Positions 53,199 to 63,635 of a stretch of 64,000 nucleotides of DNA are shown here, piece by piece. Each line of letters starts with the position of its first letter. Positions within the stretch are counted from its first letter, which is position 1. The notes under the pieces were generated by a model. That model was not told where the DNA came from and made no database searches. It saw only the letters and a program-made list of their open reading frames with translations. Source of the DNA: Gemmatimonadota bacterium (GTDB taxonomy: Bacteria > Gemmatimonadota > Gemmatimonadetes > Gemmatimonadales > Gemmatimonadaceae). The position numbers were made by a program, and so were the translations under genes. Location: NCBI GenBank assembly GCA_027307165.1, contig DAHUXM010000028.1, forward strand, positions 62,001-126,000. Reading direction: 5' to 3'.

Positions 53199-54128
53199 CT
53201 ACTGACGATTTATTTGACAGTCTGGTACCAGAAGTCGTGCCGCAAGCGGCTCGACTACCGCTGCAAAAGGCGTGTTTCCAATCAATTCGCCGTCCGCCTG
53301 GGCCGGAAGAATGGGGGCTGTCTCTATGATGATACTCTCGCCCTGCATGTAGGTCATCGCCGGATCGGCCCTGAAGTCACGAAACAACAGTTTATAGGTG
53401 ATCCTCGCAATATCGACCACGGTAACTGGATCGAAGATACACACATCCAGCTTACCGTCATCCCGGCGAATGCCCTCGCCCAACGTCACGAGGCCGTTGA
53501 GCAGCACGCCGAAATTGGCCACGAGCACCACGGCGGCCTCGCGGGTCACGGTGCTGCCGTCGACGGTTACCCTGGCGGTGAATCTTCGGCGACGCAGGAC
53601 ATGGGCGGATCCGGCAACGACATAGGCCATGACGCCGGCCCGGCGCTTCCAGGCCGGCGATGTTCCGGCGATCATGGAGGCATCGATTCCGACGCCAGCC
53701 CCGATGACGAACCGAGTGCCGTCGCCCAGGCGTCCGAGATCCACCAGGGCCTCGTCGCCCCGGACGAGCGCTTTGATCGCGCGTGGCACACTCAAGGGGA
53801 TTCCGAGCGCGCGGGCGAGCAGGTTTCCGGTGCCGCCCGGCAAGACGCCCACAGGCGGTCCCCCAGGCGAGAGCGCGCCGATCACCTCGACGGCGGTTCC
53901 GTCGCCGCCAAGCGTGAATATCGCATCGTAGTCGCCGCCCCGCGCTGCCAGGAGCTCGGCTGCATGGCCGCGACGTTCGGTCACGATCACATCGCACGGA
54001 ATATCCAACGTTGCGAACGTACGAATCGCGGACGTGATCGAGCGTGCACCGCTACGTGAAGCCGGGTTCGCAATCAGCAGTACGCTGCGAATACGCGCGC
54101 GGTCCACGCTGCTCCGCGCGGATTGCAT
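53199..54128 (-). CDS. Diacylglycerol kinase-family lipid kinase
   Basis: A 309-residue soluble or peripheral kinase of the DgkB/YegS fold. LLIANPASRSG opens the protein, the nucleotide site is TLGGDGTAVEVIGAL with PGGTGNLLAR, and GAGVGIDASM follows. Substrates in the family are diacylglycerol, sphingoid bases or phosphatidylglycerol-type lipids. The ATG overlaps the TamB stop by one base. It shares an operon with the outer-membrane transport pair and so probably works on envelope lipids. Confidence 0.9.
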   Translation of the reverse strand: MQSARSSVDRARIRSVLLIANPASRSGARSITSAIRTFATLDIPCDVIVTERRGHAAELLAARGGDYDAIFTLGGDGTAVEVIGALSPGGPPVGVLPGGTGNLLARALGIPLSVPRAIKALVRGDEALVDLGRLGDGTRFVIGAGVGIDASMIAGTSPAWKRRAGVMAYVVAGSAHVLRRRRFTARVTVDGSTVTREAAVVLVANFGVLLNGLVTLGEGIRRDDGKLDVCIFDPVTVVDIARITYKLLFRDFRADPAMTYMQGESIIIETAPILPAQADGELIGNTPFAAVVEPLAARLLVPDCQINRQ

Positions 54129-57100
54129 CAGAAACGCCAGGAGCGAAGGAAGTCGATGCCGAGCTGCGGCGGCGTTTGCTGAAATGTCTGCAGCGCTCCC
54201 GGACGGGAACACAGCAGATCCGTCGTGCCGGGCTCGACGCCGAGCTGCGCGGTATAGCTCTGACTCAGCCGGTACTCGAGGCGAAGTCCGAGATTGCGCT
54301 GGAAGCTGGCAGCGCTGCGCAGATTCTCGGCACAGAATCCGGTGCTGAAGTTGAGAAAGAGGTTGTTGTTCAGCTGCTTGCCAACGAGGGCGCGAGTGTT
54401 GAGCAGATTGCTGTAGAACGTCGCGTTGTCGGCGGTGCCAGGGGCCTGTGGTGCCAGAAGCGCCGGCGTCTGAAGCTCCACGACGTCGAACACAGATCTC
54501 GGAATCGCGCTGCTGATGATGTTGCCGGCGGAGCGTACGGCCACGTTCGCGAGCTGATTGACGTACTGCGCGGAAGTGTAATCGAGTGCGAACGCAGGCT
54601 CGCCGGTGATGAGGTAGCTGAGAAGATCGGACTGCGAGAGCGGCAGGTTATCGGCGCTGGAGAGCGCGAGCGACGGAGCCGAGAGGGTTCCTCCGATGGT
54701 CGCACGGATGCGAATGTCCTGGCCATTGAGGCTCTGCGCCGGCTTGCGTACCGTGTTGATCGCGGTGATGTCGAGTGCCGGATCGAGATCCGGCGTCCCG
54801 AAGAATCGCAAGGTCCCCTGCTCCACGTCGAACGTGGGCTGGACGAATGGGACGACGTCGAGGCGATAGGTGCCGCGCACGGTGTTGAGCTGGCCGTCCA
54901 GCGCAAGCTGTGAGCGCTCGCCGGTCACGGGACTCCTGCCGAGCGTGACGTTGAGCGAGCCGCCGAGCTTGATGTTCGCTTCGGCAGACCTCAGCCAGAC
55001 GTCATCGCCGATGCTGACTGACACGTTGTCCAGGCGCAGATTCTTCGTGAACTCGCTTGGCGCGGTGGGTAGAATCGCGCGGTTGCTCGCGACGGTGGTG
55101 TCCACAACATCGAGCAGTTCCGGATCGTTGAGATCGACGAGGCGCTTGGTGATCAGCTCGGGGATGTACACGGTGCCACGATCGACGCGCACGGCACCGG
55201 TTACCCTCGCACCGGTGTATGGACCGGTGAGAGAGATTGGGGAGGTGGTGCTGACATCGAGCGAGGCGAGCCCGCGTCTGTCCACTGCGCGGAAGTTCTG
55301 CGCCGTCGCCCTGATCGCGAAGACGGGATTGTCGTACTGCGACAATGCGACGTTTCCAGTGACATCGAGCGTTCCACGACGCTCGCGGGCGGTAGTTGCG
55401 GAGAGCTTCTTCAAAAAGACCGTGTCGCCGCTCAGCGCGATGTTCGCGTCGAGGCGATCGAGGCGAACGCCCATCGGCGCAATCGTTGCCGCGCCGCTAT
55501 CGACGACGATGCTGCCGTTGAAATGCGGATGAGCAGTGGTGCCGCTGACGTCGACGCGCGCCGTGAGAGCGCCGCGAATGTTGCTGACACCGCTCCCGAA
55601 GAGCTCGAGCAACGCGAGGCTGAGACCGTCCGTGCGTAGCGATCCGTGAATCGAATCACCGAGGAAGGCGATGTTGCGGATCGCGACCGATCCGCCCTGC
55701 GTGCGTGACAGAATAACGGAATCGACGGTCACTCCGCGCGTGCTGGAGGCCAGATGCACCGGGGAGCCCAGCGAGTACGAGTTGACTGAATCAACGTCCA
55801 CTCGGGCGGAATCGACGCGGAAGTTCACAGCACCCGAATCGCCGCGCGAGACGTTGCCCGATGCCGAAGCGCGCGCCGAGCCCGTTCCAACGAAGTCGGC
55901 GCGGAACGCCGCGTCGGAACCATTGCTGATTCGCAGGCCGACGGTGGCCTGACTCACCGGGACCGGGCCGGCGGAAAGAGTATCAGCCGTCAGTGCCACC
56001 ACCCCGCTCGGCTTGGCGCCGAGGTCGCGCATCGCATAGCTGGCGTGGAGGCTGCGTACGCGAGCGGGACCAGCGATGACGTCGCGCGCGGCCGCGGTAC
56101 CCTGCGCCTGCAATGCCGATGGCGCACCACTCAGCGTGCCCTTCACCGTGACCGCGCCTGACGACACATTGCTGTGAGCGCCCGCCGGGGGCAGAGATCC
56201 ATTGCCGAGCAGCCGCCGAACGTCGTTCAGCGATGCAAGGTCGACCTGAAAATTGAGCGAGCCCGTGCGATTTGCCGCAGATGCGATCGTTCCGCGCGCG
56301 TTCGCAACTGTGCCGCCGGTGGCAAGCATCAGCGTATCGACAGTGATGAGCCCGTCGCCAAAGCGCACCTTCGCCGATGACGGCAGCAGTGCGGTATTTG
56401 CGACACGCGAGTCGAGCAGCGACGCGGATGCGGACCCGGTAAAGTCGGGCAGCGAATCACCGGTGATGTCGATCGCGTACGTTCCATTCAACGACATGTG
56501 CGGGAGAGATTCGTTCCCAAGCAGGGTTCGCAGATTCGCATTCGACACGCTTCCGGTACCATGCGCGCCATAGTTCGGCGGATCGGCATCCACGCGGCCA
56601 TCGAAGGCGAGTGTTCCGCCGTCGCCGGAGAGAGAGGTGGTGAAGCGAAGATCCGGACTCTGACCCTGCACGCGAATCGGGCCACTCAACGATTCGCGCA
56701 GAGGGAGATTGACATAGGACTTGCGCAACGTCTCGAACGCGAGTGGCTGCGCCTGCAGATCGAGATCGTATGTGAGGTACAGATAACCCCAGGTCACGCG
56801 TCCGTTGCCCGACACTTGCGATTGCGGACCGTCTCCGTCCTGATGTGTGAGCTGCGCGTTGCTGAAACGAACGTCGAGCCAGCTCGAGTCGAGCACGGCA
56901 GTGCCAGAGACGGTGCCGTTCAGGCGGGGAAAGTTCTTGTTGAGATACTGCAGCGTTCGCAGGTCGAGCGTCGTGACGTTCACCGCGAAGTCGTGAAATT
57001 CGGTGAACGCCGGCGAGAAGATGTTGAGCTCGCCCTTGCCGCTCGCCACGGTAACTGCGCCGGGTACGTGAGCATCCGCGAACCTGAGCTGGGAATCCTC

Positions 57101-58324
57101 GACATGAAACCGAGCGAGGTTTCCACCCGACGCACGCACAGTTCCCGTGATGTCGCCCTGCCAGTCATACGGGAACGGCTTGCCGTTCAATGTTCGGAGC
57201 AGATCGAAATTGACTGGGGATGCCGTGAGCTGAACGTCACTCACGATCAGAGTGTCCTCGCCAGTCGTGAACGTCATTCGCCCACGCAGACGGGAGCGTG
57301 TCGAGCGTACATCCATGTTGCTGAGCGCAAAATCGGTGAGGTGCAGCTGCTTCGGCTGCGTACGAATGTCCAGGTCCGTGCTGCCGGAGCCGGTCCGCGG
57401 GAGCGTTGGATAGACCCATGCGATGTCGTTAAGCGACATCGAATCGGCGTGAACGTGAACGTCGTATCGGATAGGAAGGTCGCTTCCCCATACGATCTTT
57501 CCCTTCGCCCTTCCGGTCGAAGCCGGGAGGTTGACGCGTGGAAGGTCGAGCCATACGGAATCACCGAGCTGCCTGACTACTCCGGCCGTGTTGGAGAACA
57601 GAAACGGCGGATCGGCCTCGGCCACCTTCAATCCGGTAAAGCGGAACAGCATGCCGGCGGTATCCGGATTGCTGATGCGCGCTGCAGGCAGGTCGACATC
57701 CCCGGCAGTCCAACGCCAGGTTCGAGCGTATCCCTCGGCCGTGCGACGAATCTCGTGGTCCTTGCGCGTCAGCTCGAAATGAATGGCGCTATCGAGTGCG
57801 GCGTGTTTCAGCCACGGAGCAGGGTGCCACGGAAGCGTGAGTATGAAGCTCGCGTTGCGAACCTGAGCCGAGTCCATGACTATGAACGGACTGGGTTGCT
57901 TGGGTTGAAATTTGGCCGGTTTCGATTCGCGAAATACCTGCCGGAAATTCCAGTCACCGTTCTCATGCTGGCGTATGTACACAACCGGATGCTCGACGCG
58001 GAGGTCGTGGAGCAGCACGCGTCGGTCCAGCAGGTCGCGAAGGTCGTAACGCACCGACACGCGTCCCGTCGCAATGAAGAGCGAGTCCTGGGTATCGCGA
58101 ATGGCGATGGAGTCGATGGTGACTCCCGTGAAGAACCCGTCGCTGATGTGCCCCACGTACAGCGACCCGTGGATCCTTTGCTTGAGTGCTGAGACGACGA
58201 GCCGGCGAATCTGCTCGCGGCCGCGATCCGTCTGCGTTATGCCGAGCACGGCGAGCACGGCGAGCGAAAACAGCGTGAGCAGCGCAGCCGCGCTGCCAAG
58301 AACGATCCGGCCGCGAAGTGTCAC
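54128..58324 (-). CDS. tamB: TamB-like translocation and assembly protein
   Basis: A very large protein of 1398 residues with one N-terminal membrane helix (about 8-32), a long repetitive beta-helical body and a C-terminal DUF490/TamB domain (about 1080-1398) that ends in Phe. TamB spans the periplasm, and TamB/AsmA-like proteins work in outer-membrane protein assembly or phospholipid transport to the outer membrane. The TamA-like partner lies directly upstream (three-base gap). The length matches other members. Repeats such as LDxxxxNxxxxLSGD are seen but are diverged. Confidence 0.93.
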   Translation of the reverse strand: MTLRGRIVLGSAAALLTLFSLAVLAVLGITQTDRGREQIRRLVVSALKQRIHGSLYVGHISDGFFTGVTIDSIAIRDTQDSLFIATGRVSVRYDLRDLLDRRVLLHDLRVEHPVVYIRQHENGDWNFRQVFRESKPAKFQPKQPSPFIVMDSAQVRNASFILTLPWHPAPWLKHAALDSAIHFELTRKDHEIRRTAEGYARTWRWTAGDVDLPAARISNPDTAGMLFRFTGLKVAEADPPFLFSNTAGVVRQLGDSVWLDLPRVNLPASTGRAKGKIVWGSDLPIRYDVHVHADSMSLNDIAWVYPTLPRTGSGSTDLDIRTQPKQLHLTDFALSNMDVRSTRSRLRGRMTFTTGEDTLIVSDVQLTASPVNFDLLRTLNGKPFPYDWQGDITGTVRASGGNLARFHVEDSQLRFADAHVPGAVTVASGKGELNIFSPAFTEFHDFAVNVTTLDLRTLQYLNKNFPRLNGTVSGTAVLDSSWLDVRFSNAQLTHQDGDGPQSQVSGNGRVTWGYLYLTYDLDLQAQPLAFETLRKSYVNLPLRESLSGPIRVQGQSPDLRFTTSLSGDGGTLAFDGRVDADPPNYGAHGTGSVSNANLRTLLGNESLPHMSLNGTYAIDITGDSLPDFTGSASASLLDSRVANTALLPSSAKVRFGDGLITVDTLMLATGGTVANARGTIASAANRTGSLNFQVDLASLNDVRRLLGNGSLPPAGAHSNVSSGAVTVKGTLSGAPSALQAQGTAAARDVIAGPARVRSLHASYAMRDLGAKPSGVVALTADTLSAGPVPVSQATVGLRISNGSDAAFRADFVGTGSARASASGNVSRGDSGAVNFRVDSARVDVDSVNSYSLGSPVHLASSTRGVTVDSVILSRTQGGSVAIRNIAFLGDSIHGSLRTDGLSLALLELFGSGVSNIRGALTARVDVSGTTAHPHFNGSIVVDSGAATIAPMGVRLDRLDANIALSGDTVFLKKLSATTARERRGTLDVTGNVALSQYDNPVFAIRATAQNFRAVDRRGLASLDVSTTSPISLTGPYTGARVTGAVRVDRGTVYIPELITKRLVDLNDPELLDVVDTTVASNRAILPTAPSEFTKNLRLDNVSVSIGDDVWLRSAEANIKLGGSLNVTLGRSPVTGERSQLALDGQLNTVRGTYRLDVVPFVQPTFDVEQGTLRFFGTPDLDPALDITAINTVRKPAQSLNGQDIRIRATIGGTLSAPSLALSSADNLPLSQSDLLSYLITGEPAFALDYTSAQYVNQLANVAVRSAGNIISSAIPRSVFDVVELQTPALLAPQAPGTADNATFYSNLLNTRALVGKQLNNNLFLNFSTGFCAENLRSAASFQRNLGLRLEYRLSQSYTAQLGVEPGTTDLLCSRPGALQTFQQTPPQLGIDFLRSWRF

Positions 58325-58327
58325 GCC

Positions 58328-60595
58328 CTAGAACGCCTGGCCGATTGCGAGGCCGAACGTGAGACGCTGTCCGAATGACCTGTTCGTGGGCGGCTTGTAG
58401 CCCGCGCATACTCCGGGTGCCTGCACCGCCACGGGATGCGCGGGATCAGCGTAATCCGTCGTCACTCTGAGCGTATTGCCCGGCGCCACACACGGAAGCG
58501 CGCCAGCGTCTGCATTGCTTTCGTAATACAGTGGACCGACAGGTTGCGGATACGGGTCGTAGCCGACAACGACACGAACGGGTCCAACGGGAGTCAGTGC
58601 AGCAACCTGAACTCCAGGCGTGACCTTGATCTGATAACCACCGAACGTGGTGCCAGCACCGCGGTTCCACACATCACCCGCGTCGACGAAGACGCCGAAC
58701 TGCAGCACATCAGGCAGTACGGGGCTGCGCAGGCGCAGCTCGAGATTCGCAACGACCAGACTGTTGCCGCCCACCGGGACCACTCGCTTGGGCTTGGCTG
58801 TGCCAAGATAGCGGAAGTACGTGTTGGTCTGTCCGCCGATATCAGGGACAGTCACGGTGTCGTACGACGGCGCGATGTAGGTGACGGCGCCGAGCTCATT
58901 CTGCGCGAACCCGCGCACGGAGCTTGGACCACCGGCGTACAACCGCTCCTGCGGCGGAATGAAGCCGGCGTTCGTCCGGAAATTGCGCCCGAAGACGAGA
59001 CCGCCTCGAATGTGCATGGCCAGCACGTTGCCGCCGCCGATCGCGATGTATCGCGATGTCTCGGCGAGCAATGTGTTGAACTGCAATCCGGAGTCCGAGA
59101 GGACGAGAGGCGACGCGTGCCGTACCTCGAAGCGCGAAAGAGTTCCGGAGCTTGGCGCGATTGGATCGTTTGTCGCGTCATGTACCACCACTGCGTTCAC
59201 GACACCGAGGCGCTGGTTCCGTTGAACGCGGTCACGTTCCTCCGCGGTACACAGATTGAACACGGCACAGAAGAGCGCGGGTTGCGATTCCGTTCGGCCG
59301 AAATCCATGGTGTAGCCGAACGTCACCGGAGTGCGTGCCCATCGCTGATATTGCAACGATGCGACGCCTCCTATCAATGTCGTTCGCACGTACACCTTGT
59401 ACTCGCTGACGCGGGACGTGTAAGCTGTGAGCGTCGGCACCGTGCGAAGTCCGAAGAACACCGGCTGGCGCAGTGTGGCGCCGAGGTAGTAGTTGAGGCG
59501 CTCGCTGTACGGGTCCGCTTTTGCTTGCGGGCAGAGATCAGGCGCGCCGTTGAGCGGGCTGCCAATGCCGATCTTGGAGACGCGTCCCTGAATGGTCAGA
59601 TGACGTGCACCGTTCAGGAAATTGTAGTCGTCGAGCTCACCCGTGGCGCGGAAGCAGTCCAGCGTACCGTAGCCGCCACCGAGCCGCGCCGCGTGCATCG
59701 TGTTCTCGGCGAGCGAGACGTTGAGGGGTGCAATGGAATCCGGGCCGGCTCGCGAACCTCCGGCGCTGTCCAGAGCAATCGCGACGTGCGTGTAGGCATC
59801 GGTCTGATAGAGAGCGCGCTGCGCGTCGATCAGTGCCTGCTCGCGGTAGAGCGCGCCGGAGTCGATGCCGATCACGCGTCGTACCGTATGATTGGAGATG
59901 TGCTGCTTCTTGTTGCGTGCGGGTGTAACCGCTATGGCCACACCACCAAAGCGTGTGAGCGTTCCCGGGGTGATGGTGAGGGTGTCGAATGCGACGAGCC
60001 CACTGTCGGCGGTACCGAAGCTGTTGTGTGCAGTGACGGCGGGATAACCGGCGTTGCGGAGACGTCGCGTCATGAGGTCGATCGCGGCGTCGATCTTCGT
60101 TCGGTCGAAGCGCTGGCCTGGCGCGATGGGGATGCCGGCCTTCACGCTGCTCGCGTTCGGCAACGAGTCGAGGCCCTTGATGACCAGGCTACGCAGCACG
60201 GTTGCGCGCCCTTCGTGAATCTTGAACTCGACACGGATGCCGGAGCGTCCGGCGGCGATCCTCCCCGTATCGACCGTCACGGCGGGGAAGCCGCGCCGGC
60301 GGTAGAAGAGGATCAGGCGCAGGCGATCGTTTGCGAATTCCTGTTCGTCCAGACATCTGCGCGCGGAGAACGGAAGATCGAGGTAGCGCCGAGCCCACGC
60401 GGAGGGGGTAGTTACAATGGCGTTTGCCAGTTCCGCGTCGGTGAATTCGTGATTTCCGATGAAGTCCAGCCCACGCACCTCGGTGTCGCCCGTGTGGCAA
60501 CCAAGGTCCTGTCCACTGGCGATAGTTGGCAGAGCCGAGCAGGCGGCCAGAACGGTGGCCGCGGTGATTATCCTCTTGATGATGTCCGCGGTCAC
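58328..60595 (-). CDS. tamA: TamA/BamA-family outer-membrane protein
   Basis: About 755 residues: a signal peptide (residues 1-30, ending around IASGQ), three POTRA-like domains (about 35-300: VRGLDFIGNHEFTDAELANAI; VLRSLVIKGLD; FGGVAIAVTPARN) and an Omp85 barrel with a C-terminal Phe. The barrel includes the signature loop RLYAGGPSSVRGFAQNELG (R-G-F/Y motif). It serves as the outer-membrane partner of TamB. The GTG at 60595 fits the signal peptide; longer upstream frames overlap the divergent binding-protein gene. Confidence 0.92.
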   Translation of the reverse strand: MTADIIKRIITAATVLAACSALPTIASGQDLGCHTGDTEVRGLDFIGNHEFTDAELANAIVTTPSAWARRYLDLPFSARRCLDEQEFANDRLRLILFYRRRGFPAVTVDTGRIAAGRSGIRVEFKIHEGRATVLRSLVIKGLDSLPNASSVKAGIPIAPGQRFDRTKIDAAIDLMTRRLRNAGYPAVTAHNSFGTADSGLVAFDTLTITPGTLTRFGGVAIAVTPARNKKQHISNHTVRRVIGIDSGALYREQALIDAQRALYQTDAYTHVAIALDSAGGSRAGPDSIAPLNVSLAENTMHAARLGGGYGTLDCFRATGELDDYNFLNGARHLTIQGRVSKIGIGSPLNGAPDLCPQAKADPYSERLNYYLGATLRQPVFFGLRTVPTLTAYTSRVSEYKVYVRTTLIGGVASLQYQRWARTPVTFGYTMDFGRTESQPALFCAVFNLCTAEERDRVQRNQRLGVVNAVVVHDATNDPIAPSSGTLSRFEVRHASPLVLSDSGLQFNTLLAETSRYIAIGGGNVLAMHIRGGLVFGRNFRTNAGFIPPQERLYAGGPSSVRGFAQNELGAVTYIAPSYDTVTVPDIGGQTNTYFRYLGTAKPKRVVPVGGNSLVVANLELRLRSPVLPDVLQFGVFVDAGDVWNRGAGTTFGGYQIKVTPGVQVAALTPVGPVRVVVGYDPYPQPVGPLYYESNADAGALPCVAPGNTLRVTTDYADPAHPVAVQAPGVCAGYKPPTNRSFGQRLTFGLAIGQAF

Positions 60596-60644
60596 AATTG
60601 ACGCTCTAATGATAGCCCGGTAAGTTCTCGCCTCGCACCCTATA

Positions 60645-62276
60645 ATGTCAACCGTTGCCCATTCGCGAGGGTTTCGCCCGTCGCGCCGTGCCATCCTCGC
60701 CGGCCTTGTAGCCCTGTCCGGCGTGGCCGGCCTGTCCGGTCCCGTAGCGTGCAGCGGGCCAGGAGTGCCGGACCGCCGCACGCTGATCGACTCCCGCGAC
60801 AACTACGATCCCAGGTCTCTCGATCCGGCCCTCTCGACGGACGTCCCGACGGGGCGCGCCGTGTCCTACGTGTTCGACGGACTCACGCGGTTCACGCCGA
60901 AAGCTGCCGTGGTCCCGGACCTCGCAACGTCGTGGGAGCTGGCTTCCGATGGGATAACCTACACGTTCCATCTGCGAAACGGCGTTCGATTTCACGATGG
61001 CACGAGCTTCTCCGCCTCCGACGTGAGGCACTCGTGGGAACGGGTGCTCGATCCCGCTACCAAGGGCGGCCGCGGATGGCCGCTGTATCCGATCCGCGGC
61101 GCGCAGGAGTTTGCCGCTGGAAAGGCGCCGAGCATCTCGGGGCTGAAAGTGGTGGATGACAGCACCATAGAAATCACGCTCACCGAGCCGTTCGCAATCT
61201 TTCCCAAGATGCTCGCGATGCCCGCAACGGCGATCGTTCCGAAAGTGACTCCGCCCGACTTCGGCGAGCACCCGATCGGCACCGGGCCCTGGAAGTTCGT
61301 TGCATGGCATCACGATGACTACCTGCTCTTCGCGCGCAACACGCAGTATCACGATGGTGCCCCGCTCGCGGATTCACTCGAGGCTCGCATCATTCCGGAA
61401 TTGAGTACTGCGGAGGCGGAGTTCCAGGCCGGCAACGTCGACGGGCTCCAGGTTCCGGCGCAGGAATCACCGTCGTGGGAATCCAACGAGGAAACACGTC
61501 CGCTGCTGCAGTCGGCTCCGTCGCTGCGCTTGATCTACGGTGCCATCAATACGACCCGCGGACCGTTACGCGACGTGAGGGTGCGTCAGGCGATCAATCT
61601 CGCGGTCGATCGAGGCATGATCCTGAGACGGCTGATGGGCGGACGCGGTACGCTTGCCGCCGGCGTGATTCCGCCATCGCTCGATGGTTTCAATCCGTCA
61701 CTCGCTGCGTATCCGTACGACACGGCGCGTGCACGTACGCTGCTCAAGGACGCCGGTTATCCCAACGGAATCGACATAGAGCTGTGGACGTCGCAGAGCG
61801 AGCAGTTCCCGCGCATCGCGCAGACGATCCAGGCATACCTCGCGCAGGTCGGCATCCGCGTCAAGATCGTTCAGCGCGACGCCTCGTCGATGCGCGAGGC
61901 GGCGCGAAACGGCAAGACCGACATAGCCCTCAAGGACTGGTACGCGGATTATCCGGACGCGGAGAATTTTCTCTATCCGTTGTTGCACAGCAACAACCGC
62001 GGAGTGGGCGGCAACGTCTCGTTCTTCAGCAACGCTACGTTCGACAGCGTAGTTTCCAGAGCGCGTAGAGAGCCGGACGATCAGAAAAGGTTCGCGTTGT
62101 ATCGCGAGGCGGATTCGCTTGCGCACGAACAGGCACCCATGCTGTTCATGTTCTTCTACACGGAACTGTACGCCGTACAGCCCTGGCTCAAGGGATTCAC
62201 CGTGCCGTCGATCTTCACCGGTGAGCGATGGACAACGGCGCACATCGAGCGGCCGCCAAAGACGGCACCGAAGTGA
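60645..62276 (+). CDS. Oligopeptide ABC transporter substrate-binding protein (family 5)
   Basis: A 543-residue periplasmic binding protein. The N-terminus has a twin-arginine-like export signal (SRRAILAGLVALSG) or a lipoprotein-type one with a Cys at about residue 36 that only partly fits a lipobox. Family-5 features include DPRSLDPALSTDVPTGRAV, YTFHLRNGVRFHDG, VRQAINLAVDR, YDTARARTLLKDAGYPNG and AHEQAPMLFMF. It brings peptides, nickel or similar ligands to the DppB/DppC permease. The stop overlaps the dppB GTG (GTGA). A TATAAT overlaps the start ATG, so the promoter is unclear. Confidence 0.93.
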   Translation: MSTVAHSRGFRPSRRAILAGLVALSGVAGLSGPVACSGPGVPDRRTLIDSRDNYDPRSLDPALSTDVPTGRAVSYVFDGLTRFTPKAAVVPDLATSWELASDGITYTFHLRNGVRFHDGTSFSASDVRHSWERVLDPATKGGRGWPLYPIRGAQEFAAGKAPSISGLKVVDDSTIEITLTEPFAIFPKMLAMPATAIVPKVTPPDFGEHPIGTGPWKFVAWHHDDYLLFARNTQYHDGAPLADSLEARIIPELSTAEAEFQAGNVDGLQVPAQESPSWESNEETRPLLQSAPSLRLIYGAINTTRGPLRDVRVRQAINLAVDRGMILRRLMGGRGTLAAGVIPPSLDGFNPSLAAYPYDTARARTLLKDAGYPNGIDIELWTSQSEQFPRIAQTIQAYLAQVGIRVKIVQRDASSMREAARNGKTDIALKDWYADYPDAENFLYPLLHSNNRGVGGNVSFFSNATFDSVVSRARREPDDQKRFALYREADSLAHEQAPMLFMFFYTELYAVQPWLKGFTVPSIFTGERWTTAHIERPPKTAPK

Positions 62277-63190
62277 CGTCATACATCATTCGCCGGCTGC
62301 TACTCGCGATACCGACTCTGTTCGGTGTGCTGGTCGTCACCTTTCTGCTGCTGTACATTGCGCCGGGCGACCCGGTGCAGGAGATGGTGGGCGAGCGCGC
62401 CGATTCCGCGACGATAGCGAGACTGCGCAAGGAGCTGCGACTGGACGAGCCGGTTCTCTCGCAGTTCACGCACTACGCTGGCGGTGTTATCCGCGGCGAC
62501 CTCGGCACTTCCTACATCACGCGCAGGCCGATTCTGAGCGACGTACTCGAGCGCTTCCCCAAGACGCTGCTGCTCGCCGGCACCGCGATGCTGTTCGCTT
62601 CGATAACCGGAATCCTCATAGGCGTGTTGAGCGCGCAGCACCCGGGCGGCTGGTTCGACCGGATATCACTTGGCGGGGCCTATCTCGGGATTTCGTTCCC
62701 CGTGTACTGGGTTGGATTGCTCCTGATACTGCTGTTCGCGGTGACACTGCACTGGCTTCCGCCGTCGGGATATGGCGGAATTCGACACCTGATTCTTCCG
62801 GCGCTCGCGCTCGGGACGCGTTCCGTCGCATTTCTCGCGCGCGTAACCCGGTCGGCGATGCTCGACGTTCTCAACAGCGACTTCGTGCGCACCGCACGAG
62901 CGAAGGGATTGAGCGAGCGGGCGGTGGTTCTCAAGCACGGACTGCGGAACGCACTGATCCCGGTGATCACCGTGCTCGGTCTCGACTTCGGTTACTATCT
63001 CACGGGTAGCATACTCACGGAGACGATCTTCAGCTGGCCCGGACTGGGGCGCTACGTCGTCAACGCAATTTCGCGGCGAGACCTTCCCGCGATTCAGGGA
63101 AGCGTGCTCTTCCTGAGTGTGATCTTCGTACTCGTAAACCTCCTGACCGACCTCGCGTACGCGAAGGCTGACAAGCGTGTGAATCTATGA
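62273..63190 (+). CDS. dppB: Peptide/nickel ABC transporter permease, DppB type
   Basis: An inner-membrane permease of 305 residues with six helices. It opens [24 protein letters not shown] and includes [12 protein letters not shown], the [13 protein letters not shown] segment, and the EAA loop [34 protein letters not shown] 62273 overlaps the binding-protein stop, so translation is coupled. DppC normally follows DppB, but here RidA follows instead; the only DppC in view is at 16.3-17.2 kb. ATPase genes are not in the window. Confidence 0.94.
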   Translation: MTSYIIRRLLLAIPTLFGVLVVTFLLLYIAPGDPVQEMVGERADSATIARLRKELRLDEPVLSQFTHYAGGVIRGDLGTSYITRRPILSDVLERFPKTLLLAGTAMLFASITGILIGVLSAQHPGGWFDRISLGGAYLGISFPVYWVGLLLILLFAVTLHWLPPSGYGGIRHLILPALALGTRSVAFLARVTRSAMLDVLNSDFVRTARAKGLSERAVVLKHGLRNALIPVITVLGLDFGYYLTGSILTETIFSWPGLGRYVVNAISRRDLPAIQGSVLFLSVIFVLVNLLTDLAYAKADKRVNL

Positions 63191-63585
63191 CCGGACTTCG
63201 ACAGAACATTTCCAGCGGCGGACCGTGGGAAGACGTGGTTGGCTACTCCCGCGCGGTGCGCACCGGCAACCACGTATTCGTTGCGGGCACGACTGCGGTC
63301 GGTGCTGACGGAAAGATCGTCGGCGATGGCGACGCATACGCGCAAACGGTGCAAGCACTACGCACGATCGAATCGGCGCTGAAACAGGCGGGCGCAAAGC
63401 TGTCCGACGTCGTGCGCACGCGCATGTTCGTAACCGACATCTCGAACTGGGAAGCGATCGGACGCGCGCACGGAGAGTTCTTCCGTGACGTCAGACCTGC
63501 GGCAACGATGGTGGAAGTGAGTCGCCTGATAGATCCGGCGATGCTCGTGGAGATCGAGGCCGACGCGGTAATCGCGGGTTCGTAG
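63187..63585 (+). CDS. RidA-family enamine/imine deaminase
   Basis: A 132-residue RidA/YjgF-fold protein that hydrolyses reactive imines released by PLP enzymes. [36 protein letters not shown] and the Arg in [15 protein letters not shown] at the active site match the family, as does [14 protein letters not shown]. The ATG overlaps the dppB stop (ATGA), so it is part of the same transcript. Its presence in a peptide transporter operon is unusual but not rare. Confidence 0.93.
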   Translation: MTGLRQNISSGGPWEDVVGYSRAVRTGNHVFVAGTTAVGADGKIVGDGDAYAQTVQALRTIESALKQAGAKLSDVVRTRMFVTDISNWEAIGRAHGEFFRDVRPAATMVEVSRLIDPAMLVEIEADAVIAGS

Positions 63586-63635
63586 CGCACGAAGTCCTGC
63601 CGCGATCAAACGAGACCCACTCAAGTCGTGGAGGG

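Noticed and set aside
55781-55795. A near copy of the ruvB palindrome (GTTGACTGAATCAAC)
   Set aside because: It lies inside tamB coding sequence, far from any start, with one changed base. It weakens but does not settle the operator idea for ruvB.
58436-60601. A 721-codon open frame on the + strand opposite tamA
   Set aside because: It is an antisense shadow of a clear outer-membrane protein, rich in Arg/His/Val with no domain. The same applies to the long antisense frames at 268-1677, 4607-6271 and 56498-58192.
60641-60646. TATAAT in front of the binding-protein gene as its -10 box
   Set aside because: It overlaps the ATG itself, no -35 hexamer lies at 16-18 bases, and no usable start codon follows within the export signal. 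Coincidence is more likely.
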